Origin: Streptomyces pseudovenezuelae
GTDB taxonomy: Bacteria; Actinomycetota; Actinomycetes; Streptomycetales; Streptomycetaceae
DNA length: 64,000 nt
Direction of reading: 5' to 3'
NCBI RefSeq assembly: GCF_001513955.1
Contig: NZ_KQ948144.1
Coordinates: 316,853-380,852, forward strand
The notes beneath the pieces are model-generated. The model saw only the letters and a program-made list of their open reading frames with translations. It ran no database searches and was not told the DNA's origin. Each line of letters opens with the position of its first letter. The stretch's first letter is position 1. A program made the translations under genes and the position numbers. Below, piece by piece: positions 9,284 through 18,001 of this stretch.

Positions 9284-9294
9284 TGACTCAGTCA
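9284..9294. promoter_or_regulatory. Palindrome upstream of the MarR-GNAT gene
   Basis: TGACT-C-AGTCA is a perfect 5-base inverted repeat around one base, 23-33 bases upstream of the ATG at 9261. The position is right for an autoregulatory MarR operator. It is short, so chance cannot be excluded. Confidence 0.4.
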
Positions 9295-9338
9295 GAGATA
9301 CCGACGGACCGAGCGTAGGACGTCCGCGCCCGCCGCGG

Positions 9339-9935
9339 CTACCCCTCGGCAGCGGGCCGGTAGACGCACACCTGCACGCCGGTCTTCCCGGCGACTGTGG
9401 ACACCAGCTCGAAGGGCCGCTTCGCGCCGTCCTCGGGGAAGATCGACTTGCCACCGCCGAGCACCACCGGCATCACGATCAGCTGCAGCTCGTCCACGAG
9501 CCCTTCGCTGATCAGCGTGCGGACCAGGGTGGGGCTGCCCATCATCGCCAGCTCGCCGCCTTCGCGCTCGCGCAGCTCACGGATCCGCGCGACGGCCTCG
9601 GAGCCGGGGATGCGCTCGGTGTTGTTCCAGGTCAGCTCGTCGTCGCCGAGGGTGTCCGTCACGACGTACTTCTTCAGGGAGTTCAGCCGGTCGGCGAACG
9701 GGTCCCCGGCCCGCTCGGGCCAGGCCCCCGCCATCGTCAGATACGTCCGCCGCCCGTACAGCAGCGCCTCGGCCCGCTCCATCCCCTCGGTGAACGCCGG
9801 GCCGAGCACCTCCTCGTCGAAGTACGGGTGCGACCAGCCCCCGTGCGCGAACCCGCCGTCGGTGTCCTCCTCGGGCCCGCCCGGCGCCTGCACGACCCCG
9901 TCCAGACTGATGAACTCACTGACCACGATGCGCAT
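9339..9935 (-). CDS. Dihydrofolate reductase/RibD-C family reductase
   Basis: The protein has 198 residues from ATG 9935; GTG 9944 is an alternative and both have usable GGA-rich sites. It opens MRIVVSEFISLDGVVQAPGG, typical of the YwjB/YyaP-like branch of the RibD C-terminal/DHFR superfamily. A nucleotide-binding segment GELAMMGSPTLVRTLI and the GGGKSIFPE motif follow. It is probably an NADPH-dependent cytoplasmic reductase of unknown substrate, not the housekeeping dihydrofolate reductase. Confidence 0.88.
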   Translation of the reverse strand: MRIVVSEFISLDGVVQAPGGPEEDTDGGFAHGGWSHPYFDEEVLGPAFTEGMERAEALLYGRRTYLTMAGAWPERAGDPFADRLNSLKKYVVTDTLGDDELTWNNTERIPGSEAVARIRELREREGGELAMMGSPTLVRTLISEGLVDELQLIVMPVVLGGGKSIFPEDGAKRPFELVSTVAGKTGVQVCVYRPAAEG

Positions 9936-10341
9936 GGGACTCACTCCATTTCCTGGTCGGCCGGTTACGGCTTTGCAGACCGAGGCGGGGCGCGGAACTC
10001 ATCGGTGGAGGGGAGCATATGTCGGGGGTGACGGTCGCCACGCAAACGGCTCCGCCACCCGGCCGCAGGTGCGGGTGGCTGTCCCCGCGGCCCCAGTCGA
10101 CCGCGATGCCGGCTCTCCACCGGTCGTCGGTGAACTTCTGCCCCCAGTTGGCGCACACCGGGCGCTGCGTCGCGCGTTCGTCTGCTTCCTGCGCGGGACG
10201 GCGCCGCGCCTCTTCGTACCGGCGGGGGTTGCCGATCGTGTCCCAGAGGTTCTGTCGGCCATCGCGGCCGAAGCGCCAGAACGCGGGCCCGGCCGGGCCG
10301 TGCCCGCGCAACGGCTCCAGCGTGGTCGCCACGATCGGCAT
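9916..10341 (-). pseudogene. Degenerate zinc-ribbon-like protein
   Basis: The open frame starts at ATG 10341 (MPIVATTLEPLRGHGPAGPA) after a GGGGGCGAGG site and runs 141 codons into the start of the DHFR-like gene. The middle reads RPVCANWGQKFTDDRW then DSHPHLRPGG. This looks like a Cys4 zinc ribbon (CxxC, then HLCxxC) that has lost three of its four cysteines. The tail after SHPHL is low-complexity and unlike a protein. I infer a decaying gene; a functional orphan cannot be excluded. Confidence 0.35.
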
Positions 10342-11019
10342 CGCCTCGCCCCCTCTGCTCCGCGTGGAGGCCGAAAGCGGCTTTGAACATCTCTCTGTAA
10401 CCGTTCCAGTTCGTACCGTTGACACCCCATACCCGGCCCCTTACTGTCACGCCAACTTCCGAACGCTTGGCGATATTTCGAACATGCGAAAGGCGATTGC
10501 CCTGTGCACCCCCGGAATCAGCACGCACGTGGCCGGAACGCCGTGGCGCAGCCCGACGTAGGTACAGGAGCACGCCGGCAAAGGGAGCACGAGAGTCGGC
10601 GATGCCAGGCCGTAGCAACGCGCTGATCGGCGATGTACGAGATGCCGAGGCGTCTGAGCACCGACTCGAGCAACGTGCCGGGCCGGCCTGATCGCAACCG
10701 TACGAGCCAGGTTCGCCGGTTGCTCGCTCGCCTTGAAACCCGTGCGCCGAGACCCCGACGACCTCGGCTGCTGCGTGCGGATCGGGGAGGGCGCCCAAAC
10801 TGATCCGTTCCGGTGCACCGCTCAGTCCGAAGTCCGGTCCGCCCGGGGATCTGCCCGTACGGCACTCGTCTGCGACGCCTGCCCGTGCCACAGCGCGCGA
10901 ACAGCGTTCCGACTCGCTCTCGACCTGCCTGCCGAGCGCCCGGCTCGCTCCACCACTTCCCCCTCGACGACTGGTCCGCCGCAACTCCTCAACGATGAGA
11001 AGGACAAGGAACGATCGCC
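10342..11019. other. Gene-free stretch upstream of the sugar-binding lipoprotein
   Basis: No frame here has convincing codon bias or a recognisable motif. Around 10430-10520 the composition is less GC-rich than its surroundings (GCGATATTTCGAACATGCG), which suits promoter or imported DNA. The end next to 11020 has a usable ribosome-binding site (GAGAAGGACAAGGA). The stretch may include the promoter of the following gene and debris of a lost gene. Confidence 0.4.
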
Positions 11020-12111
11020 ATGTTCAACCGAAGAACCGCCCTCGCTTCCCTCGCCGGAGCCGCCTCTCTCGCCCTTACCGCGTCCGCCTGCGGCCAGAGC
11101 AGCGTGCGCAGCTCCGAGGGCACGTCCGTGGGCGGTACCGTCGGCGTCGCCATGCCGACCCGGTCCTCCGACCGCTGGCTCACCGACGGCAGGAGCATCG
11201 TCAAGGACCTGAAGGGCAAGGGGTACAAGGCCAAGCTGGTCTACGGCGACGACGACCCGAAAGCCCAGGTCTCCCAGGTCGAGAACCTGATCAAGCAGCG
11301 CGTCGACGCACTGATCATCGCGGCCATCGACGCCAAGTCGCTGAACGGCGTGCTTCAAGAGGCCGCCGCTGCGCACATTCCGGTGATCTCCTACGACCGG
11401 CTCATCCTCGGCACCAAGAACGTCGACTACTACGTCTCCTTCGACAACGAGATGGTCGGCCGGATGCAGGCTTCCCACATCATCAAGAAGCTCGGACTGG
11501 AGGACGGCAAGGGCCCCTTCAACATCGAGCTGTTTGCCGGCTCCCCCGACGACAACAACACCAAATATTTTTTCGACGGTGCGATGGCGCGCTTGCAGCC
11601 GTTCCTGGACAGCAAGCAGTTGGTCGTCCCTTCGGGTCAGACCAAGCTCAGCCGGATCACCACCTTGCGCTGGGACGGGCCCACCGCGGAAAAGCGCATG
11701 AGCGGAATCCTCGCCACGTGGTACCACGGCAAGAAGGTCGACGCGGTCCTGTCGCCGTATGACGGCATCTCCCGGGGGGTCCTGTCCGCGCTGAAGTCGG
11801 ACGGGTACGGCTCCGGCAGCGGGCTCCCAGTCATCACCGGGCAGGACGCCGAGCCTGCCTCGGTGAAGTCGATCATCGCGGGTCAGCAGTCGGAGACCGT
11901 CTACAAGGACGTCCGCGAACTCGCCGGGGCCGCCGCAGAGATGGTCGACGACATACTCAAGGACAGGCGTCCGCGGATCAACAACAGACGCGACTACAAC
12001 AACGGCGTCAAGAACGTGCCCGCCTACTTGCTGCAGCCGCAGAGCCTCGACGAGACCAACTATGACGTTCTGATCCGGGACGGTTACTACACGGCCGACG
12101 AGCTCAAGTAG
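11020..12111 (+). CDS. Sugar ABC-transporter binding lipoprotein (ChvE/XylF type)
   Basis: The 363-residue protein has a signal peptide with a lipobox-like LTASAC (Cys about residue 24). It matches periplasmic-binding-protein type 1 proteins for xylose or multiple sugars: GGTVGVAMPT, RWLTDG, PVISYDRLI, VDYYVSFDN, GSPDDNN and AVLSPYDG are characteristic of the ChvE branch. It should capture a monosaccharide outside the membrane. The matching ATPase and permease genes are not adjacent. Codons such as AAA TAT TTT TTC around 11560 are unusual for the genome. A strong hairpin follows at 12181. Confidence 0.9.
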   Translation: MFNRRTALASLAGAASLALTASACGQSSVRSSEGTSVGGTVGVAMPTRSSDRWLTDGRSIVKDLKGKGYKAKLVYGDDDPKAQVSQVENLIKQRVDALIIAAIDAKSLNGVLQEAAAAHIPVISYDRLILGTKNVDYYVSFDNEMVGRMQASHIIKKLGLEDGKGPFNIELFAGSPDDNNTKYFFDGAMARLQPFLDSKQLVVPSGQTKLSRITTLRWDGPTAEKRMSGILATWYHGKKVDAVLSPYDGISRGVLSALKSDGYGSGSGLPVITGQDAEPASVKSIIAGQQSETVYKDVRELAGAAAEMVDDILKDRRPRINNRRDYNNGVKNVPAYLLQPQSLDETNYDVLIRDGYYTADELK

Positions 12112-12180
12112 CGCCGGGCCTTGACCCCGAATTCCGGACACGGGTTATCCCGCTGGCGTCGGCCCGACTGGCGCGCCTGA

Positions 12181-12223
12181 GTGACGGAGGGCCCGCCGGG
12201 CGAGCCGGCCGGCCCTCCGTCAC
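12181..12223. terminator. Bidirectional terminator hairpin
   Basis: GTGACGGAGGGCC (12181-12193) and GGCCCTCCGTCAC (12211-12223) form a perfect 13-base stem. It lies between the binding-protein gene and the convergent lamin-tail gene and probably serves both. Confidence 0.8.
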
Positions 12224-12263
12224 TCCGCGGCATCACCTCGAGCCGCGGGTGTGGGAAGCAGGG

Positions 12264-12746
12264 TCAGTGGTGGCGGCCACCGTGGCGGTGGTGGCCCCAG
12301 GACGCGTCGTCGATGAAACGGTCGTGGTCGTTGCGCAGGGTGGCGGTGTCGGAGTAGTTGTCCCACACCTCGTTGTGGCGGTCCATGTAGAGGTCGCTGT
12401 CGGTGTCGTGGCCGTAGCCGGTGTGGATACGGACCGTGGCGCGCCCCTCAAGGCGGTAGTGGTCGAAGGTGTAGGTGTCGCCGTCCTCGTTCGTCAGAGT
12501 CCAGCCGTCGAGGTTGACCGTGCGGCTGGAGGTGTTGGTGAGCTCCACCCACTCCTTGTTCAGCGAACGTCGCGAACGGTCGTCCCAGCCGGGTGAGTCG
12601 TACTGGACCGCGCTGATCTCCACCTTCGTGCGGTCGGGCCGGCCGTGGTCGGCAGCCGACGCCGGCAGCGCCACCGCCCCGACGATCGCGGCGGCCGCGA
12701 GAGCGGCGGCGGACATCCGACGGGCGGTCACCGTGGAAGAAGACAC
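12264..12746 (-). CDS. Secreted lamin-tail-domain (LTD) protein
   Basis: The protein has 160 residues from GTG 12746, which sits after a GGGGG site and gives a proper signal peptide (hydrophobic stretch to LPASA). The mature part is a single lamin-tail domain, an Ig-like fold: VEISAVQYDSPG, KEWVELTNTS, VNLDGWTLTNEDG, then LRNDHDRFIDDASWG. In bacteria LTDs are extracellular and often accompany nucleases or matrix proteins. The C-terminal HHRHGGRHH is His-rich and may bind metal. No enzyme domain is present. Confidence 0.85.
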   Translation of the reverse strand: MSSSTVTARRMSAAALAAAAIVGAVALPASAADHGRPDRTKVEISAVQYDSPGWDDRSRRSLNKEWVELTNTSSRTVNLDGWTLTNEDGDTYTFDHYRLEGRATVRIHTGYGHDTDSDLYMDRHNEVWDNYSDTATLRNDHDRFIDDASWGHHRHGGRHH

Positions 12747-13217
12747 AAAGCCCCCAGGCTGTACGGGCACCCGCCCGTCCCGGGGCCCTGACAGCGCAGC
12801 GGGTGGGACGAGTTGGTGCAGTGTGCGGGTGGCGGCCGGTCGGCCGCACACCCACACCATGGCCGTTTCGTGCAGGTGGTGAACGCGATACGGGCGGTCC
12901 GTTACTGTTCATCCGTATTGCTGTGACTGTCGCTTGTAACGTCCATTCATGCGGCGTATGTGCGAAATTGACGCCCCGCCATGAGAGATCCCGTGCGGGT
13001 CCTGGCCGTCCCCCGCGACCGCCAGGACACGCCACCCCAGCAGCTGCACGAACTTCACCTGTGAGCGTGTAACAGCGCTCGGACTCCGCGCCGGTGCCGT
13101 TGCCTACGGGCGGCTGGTCAGGCGCGGCCGGCCTGCAGTTGTACTGGTCGGAGAAGAGGATGAGCCGGCCCTGCCGCCGACGCCTGACCCGAGGCGCCCC
13201 CGACGACCCCCGCACCC
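12747..13217. other. Intergenic stretch upstream of the LTD gene
   Basis: No convincing gene is present. GTGTGCGG (12821-12828) and CCGCACAC (12844-12851) form a perfect 8-base hairpin in the likely leader of the LTD gene. The part around 12895-12975 is relatively AT-rich and is the best candidate for its promoter. The remainder, up to the LacI gene's stop codon, shows nothing recognisable. Confidence 0.4.
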
Positions 13218-14264
13218 TCAACCCCGAGGAACCCCCGAAGACCCCCGAACCATCAACTCCCCCCGCACCGTCGCGATCCCCCCGGGCGGCGGCTCCTCCC
13301 GCCCCATGGCGATCCGGCCCGCCCGCGCCCCCGCCTCCGCCAACGGCAACCGCACCGTCGTCAGAGCGGGCACCGCGTCGATGCTGAACGGCAGATCGTC
13401 GAACCCGGCGACGGACACGTCGTCCGGAATCCGCAGCCCCGAATCCCGCAGCGCGGCGCACGCTCCCAGCGCGACGGAGTCGTTCGCGGCCACCACGGCC
13501 GTGAGGGACGGGTCCCGCCGCAGCAGCTCCAGCGTGGCCTCGTACCCGGACCGCCGGTCGTAGCGGCCGTGCACGGTCCAGCGAGGGTCCTCCTCGATGC
13601 CGTGCGCCGACAGGGCCGCCCGGTGGCCCTCCAGCCGGTGCCGGGTGGTCGTCCGCTCCTCCGGGCCCGCGATGTACCCGAGGCGGCGGTGGCCGAGCCC
13701 GATGAGGTGTTCCGTCAGTTCGCGGCCGCCGCCCCGGTTGTCGAAGGTGAGCGCGAACGCCCCGGTCTCCGGCGCCGGCGGTCGCCCGCACAGCACGATC
13801 CGCGTCCCCGCGTCCGCCAGCTTCCGCAGCTTCGCGGACATCGCGGCCTGGTGCGGCGCGGCCTCCGTCGCCCCGCCCGTCAGGACGACCGCCGCCGCCC
13901 GCTGCCGCTGGAGCAGCGTGAGATACGTCAACTCCCGCTCCGGGGAACCCCCGGTGTTGCAGACGACCCCGAGCCGCTCACCGCCCGCGCGCCCGCCCGG
14001 TCCGCCGATCTCCGACTGGATCGCGCCGGCCATGATCCCGAAGAAGGGGTCGGCGATGTCGTTCACGAGGATCCCGACGAGATCCGAGGTGGCGGCGGCG
14101 AGCGAGCTGGCCGGCCCGTTCAGCACGTAGTCCAGCTCGTCCACGGCCCGCAGCACCCGCTCACGGGTGGACGCGGCCACGGGGTAGTTCCCGTTCAGTA
14201 CGCGCGACACCGTCGCGGGGGAGACCTGGGCGCGGGCCGCCACGTCCGCCAGGGTCACCGTCAT
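13218..14264 (-). CDS. LacI-family transcriptional regulator
   Basis: The 348-residue protein has the LacI helix-turn-helix at residues 4-25 (TLADVAARAQVSPATVSRVL) and hinge, then a periplasmic-binding-protein-like ligand domain with VGILVNDIADPFF and VSVAGFDDLPFS. It is divergent from the three-gene operon at 14561-17696. A perfect LacI-type palindrome lies between them at 14481, so it probably represses that operon and responds to a sugar or polyol intermediate. Confidence 0.92.
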   Translation of the reverse strand: MTVTLADVAARAQVSPATVSRVLNGNYPVAASTRERVLRAVDELDYVLNGPASSLAAATSDLVGILVNDIADPFFGIMAGAIQSEIGGPGGRAGGERLGVVCNTGGSPERELTYLTLLQRQRAAAVVLTGGATEAAPHQAAMSAKLRKLADAGTRIVLCGRPPAPETGAFALTFDNRGGGRELTEHLIGLGHRRLGYIAGPEERTTTRHRLEGHRAALSAHGIEEDPRWTVHGRYDRRSGYEATLELLRRDPSLTAVVAANDSVALGACAALRDSGLRIPDDVSVAGFDDLPFSIDAVPALTTVRLPLAEAGARAGRIAMGREEPPPGGIATVRGELMVRGSSGVPRG

Positions 14265-14440
14265 CTCGTCGTCCTCCGGTTGCGCGCCTCAGCGTGCCGC
14301 GGTGTGCCGCGGCCCCGCCCTGGCGCATCTCAGTCGTACTCCGTCGTACACGCGGGCCCCCACGGCCCGGTTCCGAGCCGACCTTAAGCCCCCCGACCCC
14401 AGTCGTTCGCCCCCTCGAACAACTCACCCCGTTCGCGGGC

Positions 14441-14470
14441 TTGTCCAGACCGCTGGTCAGAGGCTAGCTT
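14441..14470 (+). promoter_or_regulatory. Candidate promoter of the oxidoreductase operon
   Basis: TTGTCC (14441-14446) and TAGCTT (14465-14470) are separated by 18 bases and lie about 90 bases upstream of the oxidoreductase start. The operator at 14481-14494 would sit at or just after the transcription start. The -10 match is modest. Confidence 0.35.
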
Positions 14471-14480
14471 CTTCCTAGAT

Positions 14481-14494
14481 AGAAAGCGCTTGCT
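14481..14494. promoter_or_regulatory. LacI-type operator
   Basis: AGAAAGCGCTTGCT fits the LacI/GalR-family consensus WGNAANCGNTTNCW at every fixed position, with a central AAGCGCTT palindrome. It lies between the divergent LacI gene and the oxidoreductase operon, which makes the neighbouring LacI protein the natural ligand. Confidence 0.7.
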
Positions 14495-14560
14495 GTAACG
14501 CTCATCAGTAGGGCGTGCGCGGCGCGCACAACCGCGTACGACTCCTATGAAGGGAATGAC

Positions 14561-15718
14561 GTGACACGCAAGACGGTGCGTATCGCCATGAACGGTGTGA
14601 CGGGGCGCATGGGCTACCGCCAGCACCTCGTCCGCTCGATCCTCGCCATCCGCGAGCAGGGCGGTCTCGACCTCGGCGACGGCAACGTGCTGTGGCCCGA
14701 GCCGATCCTCGTGGGCCGCCGTGAGCACGCGCTGAAGGCCCTCGCCGAGCAGCACGGCCTGGACCCGGCGAACATCTCCACCGACGTGGACGCGGTCCTC
14801 GCCGACCCGACCGTCGAGATCTACTTCGACGCCCAGGTGACCTCCGCGCGCGAGGAGGCCATCAAGAAGGCGATCGCCGCCGGCAAGCACATCTACACCG
14901 AGAAGCCCACCGCCACCGGCCTCGACGGCGCCCTGGAGCTGGCCCGCCTCGCCGAGGCGAAGGGCATCAAGCACGGCGTCGTCCAGGACAAGCTCTTCCT
15001 GCCGGGCCTGCTCAAGCTCAAGCGCCTCATCGACGGCGGCTTCTTCGGCCGCATCCTCTCGATCCGCGGCGAGTTCGGCTACTGGGTCTTCGAGGGCGAC
15101 TGGCAGACCGCCCAGCGCCCGAGCTGGAACTACCGCGCCGAGGACGGCGGTGGCATCGTTGTCGACATGTTCCCGCACTGGGAGTACGTGCTCCACGAGC
15201 TCTTCGGCCGGGTGAAGTCCGTGCAGGCCCTCACCGCCACCCACATCCCCCAGCGCTGGGACGAGGACGACAAGCCCTACGACGCCACCGCCGACGACGC
15301 CGCCTACGGCATCTTCGAGCTCGACGGCGGCGCCATCGCCCAGATCAACTCCTCCTGGGCCGTCCGCGTCAACCGCGACGAGCTCGTCGAGTTCCAGGTC
15401 GACGGCACGGAGGGCTCGGCGGTCGCGGGCCTGCGCAACTGCCGCGTCCAGCACCGCTCCGCCACCCCGAAGCCGGTCTGGAACCCGGACATCCCCGCCA
15501 CCGAGGTCTTCCGCGACCAGTGGCAGGAGGTCCCGGACAACGCCGAGTTCGACAACGGCTTCAAGGCCCAGTGGGAGCTCTTCCTCAAGCACGTCTACGC
15601 GGACGCCCCCTACCAGTGGGACCTCCTCGCCGGCGCCCGCGGTGTCCAGCTCGCCGAACTGGGCCTGAAGTCCTCGGCCGAGGGCCGCCGTCTCGACGTC
15701 CCGGAGATCTCGCTGTGA
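14561..15718 (+). CDS. Gfo/Idh/MocA-family NAD(P)-dependent oxidoreductase
   Basis: The 385-residue protein has an N-terminal Rossmann fold (VRIAMNGVTGRMGY) and the EKP motif in HIYTEKPTATGL, whose lysine contacts cofactor and substrate in this family. The C-terminal domain carries GGGIVVDMFPHWEYVL. Relatives oxidise myo-inositol, glucose or other polyols. It heads an operon with a DUF993 gene and a TIM-barrel epimerase, joined by GTGA overlaps. The context suggests catabolism of a sugar or inositol-like compound controlled by the divergent LacI. Confidence 0.9.
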   Translation: MTRKTVRIAMNGVTGRMGYRQHLVRSILAIREQGGLDLGDGNVLWPEPILVGRREHALKALAEQHGLDPANISTDVDAVLADPTVEIYFDAQVTSAREEAIKKAIAAGKHIYTEKPTATGLDGALELARLAEAKGIKHGVVQDKLFLPGLLKLKRLIDGGFFGRILSIRGEFGYWVFEGDWQTAQRPSWNYRAEDGGGIVVDMFPHWEYVLHELFGRVKSVQALTATHIPQRWDEDDKPYDATADDAAYGIFELDGGAIAQINSSWAVRVNRDELVEFQVDGTEGSAVAGLRNCRVQHRSATPKPVWNPDIPATEVFRDQWQEVPDNAEFDNGFKAQWELFLKHVYADAPYQWDLLAGARGVQLAELGLKSSAEGRRLDVPEISL

Positions 15719-16869
15719 CGATCCGACTCCCCGACTTCCAGGGCGGCTTCAGGGCCTACGCGCCCCGCGAGGAGCCCTTCGCCGCCGCCTCCGGCACCCC
15801 CTTCACCTCCCGTACGGTCTTCTCGGCCGCGCACGTCGTCGCCGACCCGTTCGCCGACGCGACGCCGGACTCCCCGGCCGCCGTCGACTGGGACGCCACC
15901 CTCGCCTTCCGCCGCCACCTGTGGTCGCACGGACTCGGGGTCGCCGAAGCCATGGACACCGCCCAGCGCGGGATGGGCCTGGACTGGGCGGGCGCGGCCG
16001 AGCTGATCCGCCGCAGCGCCGCCGAGGCGAAGTCGGTCGGCGGGCTCATCGCCTGCGGTGTGGGCACCGACCAGCTCACAGGCCCGGCGACCCTCGCCGA
16101 GGTACGGGCCGCCTACGAGGAGCAGCTCGCCCTCGTCGAGGAGTCCGGCGCCCAGGCCATCCTGATGGCCTCCCGGGCCCTCGCGGCCGCGGCCAAGGGC
16201 CCCGAGGACTACCTGGAGGTCTACGGCCACCTCCTGCGCCAGGCCGCCGAGCCGGTGATCCTGCACTGGCTGGGCCCGATGTTCGACCCGGCCCTGGAGG
16301 GCTACTGGGGATCGAGCGACCTCGACGCGGCGACCGACACCTTCCTCCAGGTCATCGCCGCCCACCCCGACAAGGTCGACGGCATCAAGGTCTCCCTCCT
16401 GGAGGCGCAGCGCGAGATCGACATCCGCCGGCGGCTCCCGCAGGGCGTCCGCTGCTACACCGGCGACGACTTCAACTACCCCGAGCTGATCGCGGGCGAC
16501 GAGCAGGGCTTCTCGCACGCCCTGCTCGGCATCTTCGACCCGCTGGGCCCGCTCGCGGCCGAGGCTGTGCGGGTGCTGGACACCGGGGACGCCAAGGGCT
16601 TCCGTGAACTCCTCGACCCCACGGTCGAGTTGTCCCGGCATCTCTTCCAGACACCCACCCGCTTCTACAAGACGGGCGTGGTGTTCCTCGCCTGGCTGGC
16701 CGGCCACCAGGCGCACTTCACGATGGTCGGCGGCCTCCAGTCGGCCCGCTCCCTGCCGCACTTCGCGCGCGCCTACGAACTCGCCGACGGCCTGGGCCTG
16801 TTCCCGGACCCGAAGCTCGCCGAGGAGCGCATGAAGAACCTGCTGTCCCTGTACGGGGTGACCCAGTGA
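15715..16869 (+). CDS. DUF993 family protein (DapA-like aldolase fold)
   Basis: The protein has 384 residues from GTG 15715, which overlaps the previous stop as GTGA. It matches the DUF993 family, related to dihydrodipicolinate synthase/N-acetylneuraminate lyase TIM barrels; VDGIKVSLLEAQREIDIRRR and CYTGDDFNYPELI occupy positions expected for the Schiff-base lysine and product loop. It likely acts as an aldolase or lyase on the product of the oxidoreductase and epimerase. The reaction is inferred from fold and operon only. Confidence 0.85.
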   Translation: MTIRLPDFQGGFRAYAPREEPFAAASGTPFTSRTVFSAAHVVADPFADATPDSPAAVDWDATLAFRRHLWSHGLGVAEAMDTAQRGMGLDWAGAAELIRRSAAEAKSVGGLIACGVGTDQLTGPATLAEVRAAYEEQLALVEESGAQAILMASRALAAAAKGPEDYLEVYGHLLRQAAEPVILHWLGPMFDPALEGYWGSSDLDAATDTFLQVIAAHPDKVDGIKVSLLEAQREIDIRRRLPQGVRCYTGDDFNYPELIAGDEQGFSHALLGIFDPLGPLAAEAVRVLDTGDAKGFRELLDPTVELSRHLFQTPTRFYKTGVVFLAWLAGHQAHFTMVGGLQSARSLPHFARAYELADGLGLFPDPKLAEERMKNLLSLYGVTQ

Positions 16870-17696
16870 CCGACCTGTCCCGCTTCTCCATCAACCAGAT
16901 GACGGTCAAGCAGCTGTCCCTGCCCGAACTGGTCGAAGCCTGCCAGGAGCTGGGCATCGGCAACCTCGGCCTGTGGCGCGAGCCCGTCCAGTCGTACGGC
17001 GTCGAGGAGACGGCCAAGCTGGTCCGCGACGCGGGTCTGACCGTCACCACGCTGTGCCGCGGCGGCTTCTTCACGGCCATCGACCCCGACGAGCGGGCCG
17101 CCGCCCTGGACGACAACCGGCGCGCGGTCGACGAGGCGGCCACCCTCGGCACCGACACGCTGGTCCTGGTCTCGGGCGGTCTGCCGGCCGGCTCCAAGGA
17201 CCTGCACGGCGCCCGTGAGCGCATCGCGGACGCCCTGGCGGTGCTCGGCCCGTACGCCGAGGAGCACGGGGTGAAGCTGGCCATCGAGCCGCTGCACCCC
17301 ATGTACGCCTCGGACCGCTGTGTGGTCTCCACGCTCACCCAGGCCCTCGACCTGGCGGAGCGCTTCCCCGCCCGGCAGGTCGGCGTCACGGTGGACACGT
17401 ACCACATCTGGTGGGACGACAACGCGCCCGCGCAGATCGCCCGCGCGGGCGCCGGCGGCCGTATCCACACCTTCCAGCTCGCGGACTGGACGACCCCGCT
17501 GCCGGAGGGCGTGCTGAACGGCCGCGGGCAGATCGGCGACGGCTCGATCGACATGCGGGAGTGGCAGCGGTACGTCGAGGCGGCCGGCTACACGGGTGCC
17601 ATCGAGGTCGAGCTGTTCAACGACGCGCTGTGGGCCCGCGACGGCCGCGAGGTCCTCGCGGAGACGGCGGAACGGTTCGTGGCACACACCGTGTGA
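16866..17696 (+). CDS. TIM-barrel sugar phosphate isomerase/epimerase
   Basis: The 276-residue protein starts at GTG 16866, overlapping the DUF993 stop as GTGA. Its family features are VKLAIEPLHPMY (metal Glu and His), VGVTVDTYHIWWDD (Asp/His) and YTGAIEVELFND (Glu). It resembles hydroxypyruvate isomerase and inosose-type epimerases. As third gene of the operon it probably isomerises an intermediate between the oxidoreductase and aldolase-like enzymes. A hairpin terminator follows at 17717. Confidence 0.88.
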   Translation: MTDLSRFSINQMTVKQLSLPELVEACQELGIGNLGLWREPVQSYGVEETAKLVRDAGLTVTTLCRGGFFTAIDPDERAAALDDNRRAVDEAATLGTDTLVLVSGGLPAGSKDLHGARERIADALAVLGPYAEEHGVKLAIEPLHPMYASDRCVVSTLTQALDLAERFPARQVGVTVDTYHIWWDDNAPAQIARAGAGGRIHTFQLADWTTPLPEGVLNGRGQIGDGSIDMREWQRYVEAAGYTGAIEVELFNDALWARDGREVLAETAERFVAHTV

Positions 17697-17716
17697 GGCG
17701 GTCCGGGCATTTCGAA

Positions 17717-17741
17717 GGGGCCCGGCCGATGACCGGGCCCC
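17717..17741 (+). terminator. Terminator of the oxidoreductase operon
   Basis: GGGGCCCGG (17717-17725) pairs with CCGGGCCCC (17733-17741) around a 7-base loop, 20 bases after the epimerase stop. There is no strong T-run. From here to 18001 nothing else is recognised except the ribosome-binding site of the next gene. Confidence 0.7.
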
Positions 17742-18001
17742 CTCGGGTTTCCCCTCCCCATCAGAACCCCCGCGATCCCCCCAGATCCCCCTCCAAGAGT
17801 CCTGATGCCAAGTACGACCCGCCAGGTCGGGGGAGGGTTGTACGGGCGCACCGACTTTTTTCCGCACCCTCTTCGCGGAGCCGACGGTGACCGGCGGTGA
17901 CGGAGGGAAGCGGCCGAATCCATACGTTGCCCGTGTGACGCCCGAGGCCCCAGGCTGCTGCCTGCCGAGCACGACTTCCGACGCTCCTGGGGGACCGTTC
18001 C

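Noticed and set aside
10447..10818. A 123-codon minus-strand frame in the gap before the sugar-binding lipoprotein
   Set aside because: It shows no third-position G/C bias, no ribosome-binding site and no recognisable motif.
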